A DNA stretch of 64,000 nt from the NCBI RefSeq assembly GCF_009729855.1, contig NZ_WODA01000025.1, positions 496,001-560,000 on the forward strand. Reading direction: 5' to 3'. Positions 1 to 8,484 of this stretch are shown piece after piece. Source of the DNA: Agromyces luteolus. GTDB lineage: Bacteria; Actinomycetota; Actinomycetes; Actinomycetales; Microbacteriaceae. The notes beneath the pieces are model-generated. The model worked only from the letters and a program-made list of their open reading frames with translations, made no database searches and was not told the origin of the DNA. The translations under genes and the position numbers were made by a program. Every line of letters begins with the position of its first letter. The stretch's first letter is position 1.

Positions 1-1
1 G

Positions 2-925
2 ATCGGTTTGGGAACCGCCACATTCGGGGTCGCTCCCACAGCGTCAGATGCGGCCGGTATCGTCTCCGCGGCGCTCGATCTTGGGATCAACTTCTTCGAT
101 ACGGCGGATGTGTACGGTTCGTCGCCGACGTTCGACAGGCCCGGCGCGCCTCCCTCGAGCGAGCGGGCGTCCGCGGAGGAGATCCTCGGCCGAGCACTCG
201 CCGGTCGCCGCGACGAGGTCGTCCTCGCCACCAAGTGCGGCGAGCGGCGGTTCAATCCAGACGCCGGCCTGTCGCGACGGTATGTGATCCGCCAGGTCGA
301 GCAGAGCCTGCGCCGACTGGGTACCGACTACATCGATCTCCACTACGCGCACTTCCCCGACCCCCACACGCCCCTGGAACAGACGCTCGCCGTCTACGAC
401 GACCTGATCCGACAGGGGAAACTCCGCTACGTCGGGTTGTCGAACCATCCTGCCTGGCAGCTCACCGAGGCGTTGTGGATCGCGGACGGCGCGCGGCTCA
501 GGTCCGGACCGGTCTGCGCCCAGGTCAAGTACAGCCTTCTCGACCGGACCGCGGAGCGTGAACTGGCCGCGGCGTGCGAACGGTTCGCCGCGTCGATCGT
601 GCCGTATGCACCACTGCACGGAGGCCTGCTCGCCGACCTGGCCGTCCTGGATCGGCGCATCTCCGGTGACCAACGCTTCGGCGGCACGGGTTTCACCGAG
701 ACCGAGATCGCGGTCGCACGGGAACTCGAACGGCTCGCCCGCGTCTGGGGTATGGGCATGCAACAGGTGTCCCTGAGCTGGCTGCTTTCCCGTCCGGCCG
801 TGGCATCCGTGATCATCGGCGCCGAATCCGTCGACGAACTCCAGGCCAACGCCTCAGCGGCTGACGTGCAACTGACGACGGAGCAGGCGGACGCCGTATC
901 GGCGCTGACCAACGCCGGTCACTGA
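2..925 (+). CDS. Aldo/keto reductase, 5'-truncated by window edge
   Basis: This is an NADPH-dependent aldo/keto reductase of the AKR TIM-barrel family, expected to act on a sugar or small carbonyl compound in the cytoplasm. Frame 2 is open from the first codon of the window (I-G-L-G-T-A-T-F), which is the usual first strand, so only about 10-15 residues are missing. The catalytic tetrad is visible as Asp and Tyr in FFDTADVYG (visible residues about 33 and 38), Lys in ATKCG (about 78) and His in HYAHFPDP (about 117). It is the only plus-strand gene at this end. The next intact genes run the other way, so it is probably the end of a separate transcript. Substrate unknown. Confidence 0.9.
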   Translation: MGLGTATFGVAPTASDAAGIVSAALDLGINFFDTADVYGSSPTFDRPGAPPSSERASAEEILGRALAGRRDEVVLATKCGERRFNPDAGLSRRYVIRQVEQSLRRLGTDYIDLHYAHFPDPHTPLEQTLAVYDDLIRQGKLRYVGLSNHPAWQLTEALWIADGARLRSGPVCAQVKYSLLDRTAERELAAACERFAASIVPYAPLHGGLLADLAVLDRRISGDQRFGGTGFTETEIAVARELERLARVWGMGMQQVSLSWLLSRPAVASVIIGAESVDELQANASAADVQLTTEQADAVSALTNAGH

Positions 926-962
926 GCAGCCCGCGGGTCCAGCACCCGAGCGTCGAGGCTGG

Positions 963-1357
963 CTACCGGGCGCCGTACTCCGCGTCGGTCACGTGGTTCC
1001 CCCAGACCGCGCTCGGCTGACCGGGGAGCGTATCCCACACGGCGAGGTGGGTCATGAAGCTATCCGGCGCAGCCCCGTGCCAATGCTCCTCCCCCGGAGG
1101 ACAGACCGCTGTCTCGCCCGGCCGAACTTCGACGACGGCGCCGCCTCGCGGTTGCACGAGCGCGATCCCTTCCAGCACGTGCAACGTCTGACCCCGGGAT
1201 GCGTGTGCCATGCCGTCCTGGCGCCTGGAGCGAAGCGGACGATTCCGGCGTTCGCCTGCTGGCCGGTTCCGTTCGGTGCCGCGACGGCGTCCAGCCAGAC
1301 ATCACCGGTGAACCACTCGGGCGGATTCTTGATGGTTTCGTGACGATGGACTTCCAT
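963..1357 (-). pseudogene. Cupin-domain protein, frameshifted
   Basis: This is a single-domain cupin resembling the small (R)-mandelonitrile lyase/carboxymuconolactone-type cupins, split over two frames. The first half starts at ATG 1357 behind a GGAGGAG ribosome site (1361-1367) and runs through NPPEWFTGDVWLD to AWHTHP. The second half resumes as GQTLHVLEGIALVQ and continues through the second cupin motif (PGEEHWHG) to the stop at 963. One base is missing in the C/G run near 1196-1201, exactly where the metal-binding HTHP motif should continue into GQTLHV. Both halves are otherwise well preserved, so this is either a recent inactivation or a sequencing error. Confidence 0.8.
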
Positions 1358-1382
1358 GATCTCCTCCGTGTGTGGGCGGGCG

Positions 1383-1562
1383 TCAGCGTTCGGAAGCGGC
1401 GGCTGCAAGGGCACGGAGGGTCGGCACCGGGTCCTCTGTGTCGGGTTGCACGTTCACGGAGACGTGATCGGCGCCGGCGTCCCAGTGCGCCCGCGTGCGA
1501 TCCGCGAGTTCGTCGATGGTGCCGTGCGCGACGATCGTGTCGGCGTCGTCACCGAGGAACTC
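1383..1562 (-). pseudogene. LLM-class F420-dependent oxidoreductase, C-terminal remnant
   Basis: The last 60 or so codons resemble the C-terminus of luciferase-like F420-dependent oxidoreductases: an ELADRTRAHWDAGADHVSVNV helix-strand followed by PTLRALAAA and a stop at 1383. No start codon or catalytic barrel is present. Upstream of about 1562 the similarity ends abruptly, at the point where a transporter remnant begins on the other strand. This looks like the tail of a deleted gene. Assignment is by motif recognition only. Confidence 0.55.
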
Positions 1563-1781
1563 GGTAGCGCCGTGAGCTTCAACCAGGTACTGCGTACGAT
1601 GGGCGGCTCGTTGGGGAGCGCGATCTCCGGTGCAGCGCTCGCGGCACACCTGGCCGGCGACGGACACCCGACGTCGGAAGGCATCTCGCTCGCGCTCCTC
1701 CTCGCGGTCATCGGATGCATCGCGGTGCTCGTCGCCCTCATCATCGACAACATCACCGGAAGGGCCCGTCCCTGCATGTGA
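1563..1781 (+). pseudogene. MFS (DHA2-type) transporter, C-terminal remnant
   Basis: About 72 codons resemble the last two membrane segments of a 14-TM MFS exporter: a SFNQVLRTMGGSLGSAISG loop-helix motif, then a hydrophobic stretch (LALLLAVIGCIAVLVALII) and the stop at 1779-1781. There is no start or N-terminal part. The fragment abuts, tail inside, the oxidoreductase remnant on the opposite strand, so the 1.38-1.78 kb stretch is a deletion junction between two former genes. It is not expected to be functional. Confidence 0.55.
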
Positions 1782-1844
1782 CGAACTACCGCGTCGATGG
1801 ACGCCATCCGCACGTCGACCATCCGCGGCGCAGTCGCCTCGGAG

Positions 1845-3098
1845 TCATCTGATGCTCGCCCCGGCCAGTCGGCGACCACGCTGCCATCGCACGAGAAGAC
1901 CGAGGGGCACGAAATAGAGCGCCGCGATTCCAGTGCCGACGAGGAGCGGCCCGCCCGCGCCGTTCTGCGCACCCAACGATAGGGCGGCGAGCCACGAGCC
2001 GACCGCGGTGCCCGCGTTGAACGAAGCGGTGCTCAGGGCGGAGGCGAGTGTCGGCGCTCGGTCGGCGTATCGCACCGCCATCCCGATCAGAATCGGATTG
2101 GTCGACATCCCGAACAGCCCGAGCAGTACGATCAGCACGACCGTCACGCCGGCATCGTCCGAGTACACGACGAGTCCGGCGAGCACGAGCAGCGTCGCGG
2201 TCGCAGATGAGAACAACACCGTGAGCGGCCGCGTCGCACCGAGAGTACCGCCGAGGTTCGATCCGACGAATGCGCCGAGACCGTAGCCGACGAGCACGAG
2301 TGGGACCGCATGTGCCGGGAGCCCGGCGTTCTCCGTGAGGAGCGGGGAGATGAAGCTGTAGACCGCCAACGACGAGCCGCACACGATCGCGGCCCCGGCC
2401 AAGACCAGCCAGATGCGGATATCTCGAAGGCTCGCGACCTCGGCGCGGACCGAAGGAACAGCTCCGGCGGGCGGCTCGCGGGGAACCTGCCGGTATATCA
2501 CCACGGCCGCGAGGGCGGCCACGATCGCCAGCACCCAGAATGGTCCGCGCCATCCGATCGACTGACCGGCGAATGCACCGAGCGGTACCCCGATCACATT
2601 TGCGAGCATCCCACCGCCGAGTACGATTCCCAGCGCCTTCGATGACCTGACGGGTCCGGCAGCCTGCGCTGCGACCACGGCAGCCACGGCCCAGAACGCC
2701 CCGGTCGCGACGGCGGTGAGAAAGCGGGCGCCGAGGATGACTGGAAAGCTCGAGGTCACTGCGACGAGCAGGTGGCCGATCGCGAATACCACGAGGGTCA
2801 CGGCGAGCGTGAGTCGTCGCGAGAGCCTCAGGGTGACGATGGCCATCGTCGGCGTCCCCACGATCATGCCGAGCGCGAACACCGTGATCATCAAGCCCGC
2901 GTCCGGGACGGAGATGCCCAGCCCGTCGGCGATCTCGGGGAGGATCCCGGCAACCACGAACTCGGTGGTCCCCATGAGGAACACCCCCGCCGCGAGCACG
3001 GAGACGACGAACGGCAGTCGGCCGGGCCGGCCCGAGGCCGTGTCAGCGCTCGACTGCGAGCGGGCGACGGCGTGTCGGACTCCGGTGGAGTCCGCCAT
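1845..3098 (-). CDS. MFS transporter (Cmx/CmrA-like DHA1 family)
   Basis: This is a 417-residue inner-membrane transporter with about 12 hydrophobic segments. It resembles the DHA1 drug/sugar exporters related to Cmx/CmrA: the first TM reads VFLMGTTEFVVAGILPEIA, and a loop motif with RLSRRLT follows TM2. The chosen ATG shares bases with the stop of the upstream aldo/keto reductase (TGATG at 3096-3100), indicating translational coupling; the in-frame GTG three codons upstream lies inside that gene. It is the last gene of the minus-strand run that begins with the ABC importer at 11658. It could export a product of the AKR/glucosidase pathway or a toxic aglycone; this role is inferred from context. 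Confidence 0.85.
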   Translation of the reverse strand: MADSTGVRHAVARSQSSADTASGRPGRLPFVVSVLAAGVFLMGTTEFVVAGILPEIADGLGISVPDAGLMITVFALGMIVGTPTMAIVTLRLSRRLTLAVTLVVFAIGHLLVAVTSSFPVILGARFLTAVATGAFWAVAAVVAAQAAGPVRSSKALGIVLGGGMLANVIGVPLGAFAGQSIGWRGPFWVLAIVAALAAVVIYRQVPREPPAGAVPSVRAEVASLRDIRIWLVLAGAAIVCGSSLAVYSFISPLLTENAGLPAHAVPLVLVGYGLGAFVGSNLGGTLGATRPLTVLFSSATATLLVLAGLVVYSDDAGVTVVLIVLLGLFGMSTNPILIGMAVRYADRAPTLASALSTASFNAGTAVGSWLAALSLGAQNGAGGPLLVGTGIAALYFVPLGLLVRWQRGRRLAGASIR

Positions 3099-4090
3099 CA
3101 CACCCACGTCGGCAGGTGCTCGTCGGTGTATCTCGCGCCGACCGCGCCGTCCGGGATGATCTCGTCGATCAGGTCGAGCTCCGTGGCGGTGAGTGAGAGC
3201 GCGGCGGCCGAGATGTTCTCCTCCAGCCGATCCACGCTACGGGTGCCGGGAATGGGCACGATGTCATCGCCCTGTGCGAGCAGCCATGCGAGCGCCAACT
3301 GTGCTGCCGTCACGCCGTTGTCGTGGGCCAACGCGGTGAGCCGATCGACTGCACTGACGTTCGAACGATAGTTCTCGCCCTGCCAGCGAGCATCATGACG
3401 CCGGAAATCGCTCGCCTCGTACTGCTCCGCCGGCTTGACCGCCGATGTGAGGAAACCGCGTCCCAACGGCGAGTACGGGACGAACCCGATGCCGAGCTCC
3501 CGGGCGGCCGGAAGCACCTCGGACTCCACACCTCGCTCGAACAGCGAGTACTCGGTCTGCACCACGGAGACCGGCTGCACCGCGTGAGCGCGCCGCAACG
3601 TCTCCGGTCCCACCTCGCTGAGTCCGAAGTAGCGGACCTTGCCCTCCTCGATCAGTTCCTTCACGGCGCCAGCCACTTCCTCGACGGGCACGGCCGGATC
3701 CTGCCGGTGCTGATAGAGCACATCGATCACCTCCGTGCCGAGGTAGCGCAGGCTGTTCTCCGTCACTCGGCGGATGTTCGACGGGCTCGAGTCACGACCA
3801 TTGGAATCGCCGTTCGCGTCGTAGGTGAACCCGAACTTCGTGGCGAGCTGCACTGATTCACGGAACGGCGCGACCGCCTCGCCCAAGAGCACCTCGTTCG
3901 CGCCGTTCCCGCGGTTGTACAGCTCGGCGGTGTCGAACAGGGTCACGCCGAGCTCATGGGCCCTGCGGATGACCCGGAGGTGCTCCTCCCGGCTCCCGCC
4001 ACGACCGTAGAAGGCGGTCATCCCCATCGTCCCCAAGCCGATCTCGGCGACCTTCAGTCCCCGTCGTCCCAGCGTTCGTTCGTGCAGCAT
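3098..4090 (-). CDS. Aldo/keto reductase (YhdN/AKR13-like)
   Basis: This is a 330-residue cytoplasmic NADPH-dependent oxidoreductase with a complete AKR catalytic set: Asp53 and Tyr58 in LFDTAELYN, Lys85 in ATKFGF, His128 in YQHRQDP. The ATG at 4090 follows a GGGAGG ribosome site; the open frame extends further upstream but without AKR homology. The stop overlaps the start of the MFS gene, so the two are probably co-translated. It is one of three AKR genes in this minus-strand cluster and is only moderately similar to the other two, so they probably act on different carbonyl groups. Substrate unknown. Confidence 0.9.
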   Translation of the reverse strand: MLHERTLGRRGLKVAEIGLGTMGMTAFYGRGGSREEHLRVIRRAHELGVTLFDTAELYNRGNGANEVLLGEAVAPFRESVQLATKFGFTYDANGDSNGRDSSPSNIRRVTENSLRYLGTEVIDVLYQHRQDPAVPVEEVAGAVKELIEEGKVRYFGLSEVGPETLRRAHAVQPVSVVQTEYSLFERGVESEVLPAARELGIGFVPYSPLGRGFLTSAVKPAEQYEASDFRRHDARWQGENYRSNVSAVDRLTALAHDNGVTAAQLALAWLLAQGDDIVPIPGTRSVDRLEENISAAALSLTATELDLIDEIIPDGAVGARYTDEHLPTWV

Positions 4091-4236
4091 CCGGCCTCCC
4101 TGATGTCTTCGAGCGATGCACTCGCTCTCTACGATGCAAGGAGCGCCTGAGCGGCGGGAGGTCCGGACAGACACCCCCAAGAGCAGCATCGAGCGGACGC
4201 CGGTGTCGCGGAGCCTCTGGTCGCTTCGCTTCAGTG

Positions 4237-5271
4237 CTACGGCGTCGTCCCCCAGCCATCGGTGCGAACGCGGTCGACCGGCGATTCGAGGCTGGTCTTC
4301 GCAGGGTCGCGTTCGACGACGTCGCCGAGCGCGTCGTCGATTGCAGCCAGGGCGTCGGGCGGGAGGACGACTCCGGAAGCTGCGGCATTCTCGACGACCT
4401 GCTCGGGACGCGATGCGCCGATGAGCGCAGCCGCGACGTTCTGGTTCTGAAGCACCCACGCGATGGCGAGCTGAGCCATCGTGAGGTCGAGCTCGTCGGC
4501 GACCCGACCGAGACGCTGAACCCGATCCAGCACGTCGTCGCGCATCCAGCGTTCGATCATCTCGGCACCGCCGTTTCCGTCGGTCGCACGGCTGCCGGTC
4601 GGTGCCGCGTGTCGGGAACGGTACTTGCCAGTCAGGACGCCCTGGGCGACTGGGGACCACACGATCTGGGAGATGCCGAGCTCCCGCGACGCCGGCACGA
4701 CGTCTGCCTCGATTACGCGCCACAGCGCGGAGTACTGCGGCTGGTTCGACACGAAGGGGATGCGTAACTCCCTCGCGAGGGCGGCACCTTGTCGCAACTG
4801 ATCGGCCGTCCATTCGCTGACCCCGATGTACAACGCCTTGCCCGACCTGACGAGGTCGGCGAACGCCACCATCGTCTCCTCCAGGGGGGTGGCGTAGTCC
4901 CAGCGGTGAGCCTGATAGAGGTCGACATAGTCAGTTCCGAGGCGTCGGAGCGACCCATCGATGGACTCCATGATGTGCTTGCGCGACAGGCCGGAGTCAT
5001 TCGCTCCGCCGGGTCCGACCGGGAAGTACGTCTTTGTGAGGATTTCCAACGATTCGCGACGCACGCCCTTCAACGCCTCACCGAGCACGGTCTCGGCGGC
5101 GGTGTTGGCGTACATGTCGGCCGTGTCGAACGTCGTGATGCCAACATCGAGGGCGGCACGGACGCAGGCCCTCGCCGAGTCGTTCTCGACCTGGGAGCCG
5201 TGCGTCAACCAGTTGCCGTAGGTGATCTCGGTGACTCTGAGCCCCGAGTTTCCCAGGTACCGGTACTTCAC
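4237..5271 (-). CDS. Aldo/keto reductase (Kv-beta/YghZ-like)
   Basis: This is a 344-residue AKR whose start MKYRYLGNSGLRVTE and length fit the potassium-channel-beta-like/YghZ branch, which usually reduces aldehydes or methylglyoxal-type carbonyls. Asp49 and Tyr54 (TFDTADMYA), Lys80 (LTKTYF) and His122 (YQAHRWD) are present. The start is GTG 5271 with GGAGGA six bases upstream. An 81-base gap separates it from the upstream GH1 gene. That gap and the GH1 stop contain a TGAAAGCC-containing motif shared with the importer promoter at 11.7 kb, so an internal promoter is possible. Confidence 0.9.
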   Translation of the reverse strand: MKYRYLGNSGLRVTEITYGNWLTHGSQVENDSARACVRAALDVGITTFDTADMYANTAAETVLGEALKGVRRESLEILTKTYFPVGPGGANDSGLSRKHIMESIDGSLRRLGTDYVDLYQAHRWDYATPLEETMVAFADLVRSGKALYIGVSEWTADQLRQGAALARELRIPFVSNQPQYSALWRVIEADVVPASRELGISQIVWSPVAQGVLTGKYRSRHAAPTGSRATDGNGGAEMIERWMRDDVLDRVQRLGRVADELDLTMAQLAIAWVLQNQNVAAALIGASRPEQVVENAAASGVVLPPDALAAIDDALGDVVERDPAKTSLESPVDRVRTDGWGTTP

Positions 5272-5338
5272 TTCGTCCTCCAGACGTCCTCGTCGAGCGC
5301 CGATGCCGGCTTCTGACGAAAGCCTAGCCCAATACAAC

Positions 5339-5355
5339 TCATCGATTGGCTTTCA
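5339..5355 (-). promoter_or_regulatory. TGAAAGCC-type motif, copy 1
   Basis: On the minus strand this 17-mer begins TGAAAGCCAATCGATGA. It overlaps the GH1 stop codon and precedes the AKR gene at 5271. It matches 13 of 17 positions of the motif upstream of the importer gene (11714-11730). A shared regulator is an inference. Confidence 0.3.
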
Positions 5356-6582
5356 TTGTTTGAACACAGGTCCATGCGCCCGCAATGCCGAGATGTCCCC
5401 GCTGCGCGCGACGCGCTCCAGCGCGTAGGCGCTGGGCTTGGGAACCCGGCGGAACTCGCCGTCGCGGTCTACTGCGATGAGGCCGAACTTGGGACGATAC
5501 CCCTCAGCCCATTCGAAGTTGTCGAATGCCGACCAGTGGATGTATCCACGCACGTCGACTCCCTCCGACCTCGCTCGCGCGACCGCCTGAAGGTGCGATT
5601 CGAGGTAGTCGATCCGTTCGGCGTCGTCCTCGGTCGCGATGCCGTTCTCAGTGACATACAGCGGGAGCCCTGTCTTCGCAGCTCGATGGAGCATGTCGCG
5701 GAGGCCGTCCGGATGGACGGCCCATCCCATCTGCGTGAGCCGGGTTCCCGGGGGTGGCGTGCCGAACAAGGTGGGCGACGCCGGATCCACCCAGTTCTTC
5801 CGGTAGTACTGGACGCCGAGCCACCCTCCGGCGTCAGGATCGCCGGTGAGGCCATCGAGGTAGAGATCGACGACCTCAGCGCGTAGCGCCCGCATGAAGA
5901 CCTGAGTTGCCTCATCCTCGCGGGCTGGTGCGAGAAGTGGCAGTTGCACGACGAGACCCGGGTCGGCGGTGCTCTCGTCTCGAACCGCGCGAACCGCCAG
6001 CCGGTGAGCATCGAGCAGGACGCGGCCCACGCGCTTCCAGAGCGTCGGATTCGTCTCCCCTGGCGGGAAGTACCCCTCGAGATAGCCGTGGAGAGCCACC
6101 ATCTGGGGTTCGTTGATCGTGCACGCGAAGTCCATGAACTCGCCGAGCTCGGGCAGGATCCGCCGGCAATAGCGGTCGAAGCAGGCCAACGCGTCGTGCG
6201 ACAGCCATCCACCTCGTTCCGCGAACCACGCCGGCAGCGTGAAGTGGTTGAGGGTGACGAATGACCGCATACCCGTCGCTCGCAGAGTCTCGAGCACCGT
6301 CCGGTAGTGCGCGATCGCCGCACGACTGAACTCGCCTGGCGCGGGTTCGATGCGTGCCCACTCGACGGACAGCCGGTGAGCGGTATGCCCCATTCCCGCC
6401 AGCAACTCGAAATCGTCCGAATAGCGGTGATAGTGGTCGATGGCGTCGCCTGAGGACTCCAGGGCGGCGCTGCCCGGCGCGTGCTCGTATCGCCACCAAT
6501 CCGAGTTGTGGTTGTCCCCCTCGACCTGGTGTGCAGCTGTCGCCGTTCCCCAGAGGAAGTCAGCTGGGAAGTCACGAGTCAT
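5353..6582 (-). CDS. Glycoside hydrolase family 1 (beta-glucosidase-like)
   Basis: This is a retaining beta-glycosidase of family GH1, 409 residues, without a signal peptide, so it should act on imported glycosides. It starts FPADFLWGTATAAHQVEG, the family N-terminal signature. The acid/base is Glu158 in TINEP and the nucleophile Glu312 in YVTENG. The barrel end is marked by HWSAFDNFEWAEGY. It is shorter than the usual 440-470 residues, like the other two minus-strand GH1 proteins here. The ATG at 6582 lies inside the end of the upstream hydrolase gene (11-base overlap), so the two are co-translated. Confidence 0.92.
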   Translation of the reverse strand: MTRDFPADFLWGTATAAHQVEGDNHNSDWWRYEHAPGSAALESSGDAIDHYHRYSDDFELLAGMGHTAHRLSVEWARIEPAPGEFSRAAIAHYRTVLETLRATGMRSFVTLNHFTLPAWFAERGGWLSHDALACFDRYCRRILPELGEFMDFACTINEPQMVALHGYLEGYFPPGETNPTLWKRVGRVLLDAHRLAVRAVRDESTADPGLVVQLPLLAPAREDEATQVFMRALRAEVVDLYLDGLTGDPDAGGWLGVQYYRKNWVDPASPTLFGTPPPGTRLTQMGWAVHPDGLRDMLHRAAKTGLPLYVTENGIATEDDAERIDYLESHLQAVARARSEGVDVRGYIHWSAFDNFEWAEGYRPKFGLIAVDRDGEFRRVPKPSAYALERVARSGDISALRAHGPVFKQ

Positions 6583-7357
6583 TCGTTCGGCCCTTCTGAA
6601 TCGCGTCCGCGAGGATGGCTTCCACCGCGTGAGAGTGCTCGACCAGGGAGAGGTGGCCACCGGAGGGAAGCTCGACGAACCTGGCATGCCTCAACCGCCG
6701 AGCGAGGGCGCGAAGTCCTGTCGGGGGCGTCGCCGTGTCGTCGGACGTTGCGATGAGGAGCGCAGGGACATCGAGCTGACCGAGATCCGCTGGCCCGTGG
6801 TAGTCGGCGAGCGCGCGACAGCAGGCGACGTACGACGAGGAGTCGATTCGGCTGAGATCCTCGAGCAGCGCCTGAGCTCGCGCCGACTCTGCGAAATCAG
6901 GAGAGAACCACCCCGCCTTGGCCCCGAGTGCCGTTGCCGCTACTCCCGCCTCGGTGACGTTGGCGATCAGGGTCCGCCATCCATCGGGTGTCCCGAAGCT
7001 GGTCCCGCTGTTGATCATCACGAAGCTGTCCAGGTCGGGCGGTCGGTGCGTCGCCGCCTCCAACGCGATCGCGCCGCCCATCGAAACTCCCGCCACGGTG
7101 ACGTGCCGAGCTCGGAGCATCCGGACGACTGCGGAGACCTCCGCGCCCAGCGACGGAATACTGACCTCGTACGCCCGCGGAGCGATCCCATGGCCCGGCA
7201 GATCGGCTCGCAGCACGGCGAGGTCGCGCCATCGTCCCGTGAGTCCGTCGACGAGCTCATCGAAGATGCGCACCGTGGTTCCCAGCGACGGCAACAGCAC
7301 GATGACGTGTTCGGCCTCCAACGCCTGCGGGTCGTCGAGCCAACCGAGGTCGCTCAT
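6572..7357 (-). CDS. Alpha/beta hydrolase (3-oxoadipate enol-lactonase-like)
   Basis: This is a 261-residue alpha/beta-fold hydrolase. The nucleophile elbow GVSMGG lies near residue 93. A candidate acid is in the strand LLIATSDDTATP, and the catalytic His is in SGGHLSLVEH. The overall pattern is that of PcaD/BioH-like carboxylesterases and enol-lactonases. In this operon it might open a lactone made by sugar oxidation or cleave an acyl group from an aglycone; that is inference. The ATG at 7357 is not preceded by a good ribosome site. It overlaps by ATGA the stop of a 20-codon open frame that does have one, so translation may be coupled to it. Confidence 0.8.
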   Translation of the reverse strand: MSDLGWLDDPQALEAEHVIVLLPSLGTTVRIFDELVDGLTGRWRDLAVLRADLPGHGIAPRAYEVSIPSLGAEVSAVVRMLRARHVTVAGVSMGGAIALEAATHRPPDLDSFVMINSGTSFGTPDGWRTLIANVTEAGVAATALGAKAGWFSPDFAESARAQALLEDLSRIDSSSYVACCRALADYHGPADLGQLDVPALLIATSDDTATPPTGLRALARRLRHARFVELPSGGHLSLVEHSHAVEAILADAIQKGRTNDS

Positions 7358-7416
7358 CGGGTGTCAGGTTTCCAGTGCGCATCCTCGCCGCAACCGGGAT
7401 TCGCGATGACCGACAT
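7354..7416 (-). CDS. Putative 20-codon minigene or remnant upstream of hydrolase
   Basis: A short open frame starts at ATG 7416, nine bases behind a GGAGGA ribosome site (7426-7431), and ends with a TGA that overlaps the hydrolase start as ATGA. It encodes MSVIANPGCG followed by EDAHWKPDTR. No family is recognised. It may be a translated leader that feeds ribosomes to the hydrolase, or the fused ends of a gene that lost its middle. The 99 bases further upstream, to the AKR stop at 7516, show nothing else. Confidence 0.4.
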   Translation of the reverse strand: MSVIANPGCGEDAHWKPDTR

Positions 7417-7515
7417 GATCGGGGTTCCTCCGTGTGGTCCATCCATGAGCGAACTCGAGTCGTGGAGCGTTGATCGGTTCAAGCAGCGACGCCGACCACG
7501 TGCCGCTGCCCGCCG

Positions 7516-8484
7516 TCAGTCGTTGATCCAGTGGGTTCGCGCGGGTGTCAGCTCGTCCAGTTCCACCCACACCTCATCGGGAATCTTGACGTCGAGGAGG
7601 CGCTGGGCTTCGTCGATTCGCCCGGGATTGGATGCGCCGATCAGGGTCGTATCGATGCGCGATTCGCGGACGGAGAACTGCAGCGCGGCTGCGGCGATGG
7701 GGATCCCGACCGTGCCGAGGAACGTAGCGATCCGCTCAGCGGCGTTCACCTGCTCCGCGGTGCCCAGCCCGTATGCGTACCGGTCGCCGGGTCGGGGCCG
7801 TCGCGCGAGCACGCCGCCGCCGAATGGCGCCGCGTTGATCACGCCCATGTTCAGCGCTCGTGCCCGGTCGAGGAGTTCGTTCGCCGTGCGGTCCACGAGC
7901 GTCCAGCGGTTGTGCGTCAGGAGTACGTCGAAGTGATCCGTCTCCACGTACCGGGTGATCTCTGCGGCCGCGCCTCCGGCGATGCCGATCGAGCCGGCCA
8001 GGCCCGCGTCCCGCAGTTCGATCAGGCCTTCGATGGCGCCGTTCCGGCCCAGTGCTTCGTCGACCGAGATGTGCCCTTCGGGGTCGTGGAGGTGCAGCAG
8101 GTCGATATGGTCCAGACCCAGCCGCTCCGTGCTTTCCTCGAAGGAGCGCAGGACCCGGTCTCGGTCGAAGGCTCCGCTCGTGGGATCGGCATCCACCTTC
8201 GTCGCGACCAGGTAGCCATCGGGAACGCCTCCGAGATTCCGGATGGCCTCGCCGATCCGCTGCTCGCTGCGACCGTTGCCATACGCGTTCGACGTGTCGA
8301 GCAGCGTGAACGGGCCGGTCAGAGCGCGGACTGCCGTGGCGACGCCATCCTCGTGGGAGGTGTCGTGCCCGTAGAGCCCCTCCATACCGCCGAGTGGGCT
8401 GCCGCCGATGCCCACTGGCGTCGTCAGGAGGCCGGAGCGGCCCAGCCGTCGAAGCGAACTCGCTTGCGTGACTTCCGCGCTCAT
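7516..8484 (-). CDS. Aldo/keto reductase (D-threo-aldose/L-fucose dehydrogenase-like)
   Basis: This 322-residue AKR belongs to the branch that includes D-threo-aldose 1-dehydrogenase and L-galactose dehydrogenase, judging by LGRSGLLTTPVGIGGSPLGG and LLDTSNAYGNGRSE near the N-terminus. Catalytic residues are Asp63, Tyr68, Lys96 in ATKVDAD and His133 in LLHLHDPEG. Such enzymes oxidise free aldoses to lactones, which would fit beside glucosidases and a lactonase-like hydrolase. The ATG at 8484 overlaps the stop of the upstream permease (ATGA), so it is translated with the importer. Confidence 0.87.
   Translation of the reverse strand: MSAEVTQASSLRRLGRSGLLTTPVGIGGSPLGGMEGLYGHDTSHEDGVATAVRALTGPFTLLDTSNAYGNGRSEQRIGEAIRNLGGVPDGYLVATKVDADPTSGAFDRDRVLRSFEESTERLGLDHIDLLHLHDPEGHISVDEALGRNGAIEGLIELRDAGLAGSIGIAGGAAAEITRYVETDHFDVLLTHNRWTLVDRTANELLDRARALNMGVINAAPFGGGVLARRPRPGDRYAYGLGTAEQVNAAERIATFLGTVGIPIAAAALQFSVRESRIDTTLIGASNPGRIDEAQRLLDVKIPDEVWVELDELTPARTHWIND

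Noticed and set aside
4091..4813. N-terminal extension of the AKR at 3098
   Set aside because: Antisense-like composition over another AKR gene. ATG 4090 has a ribosome site and the family N-terminus.
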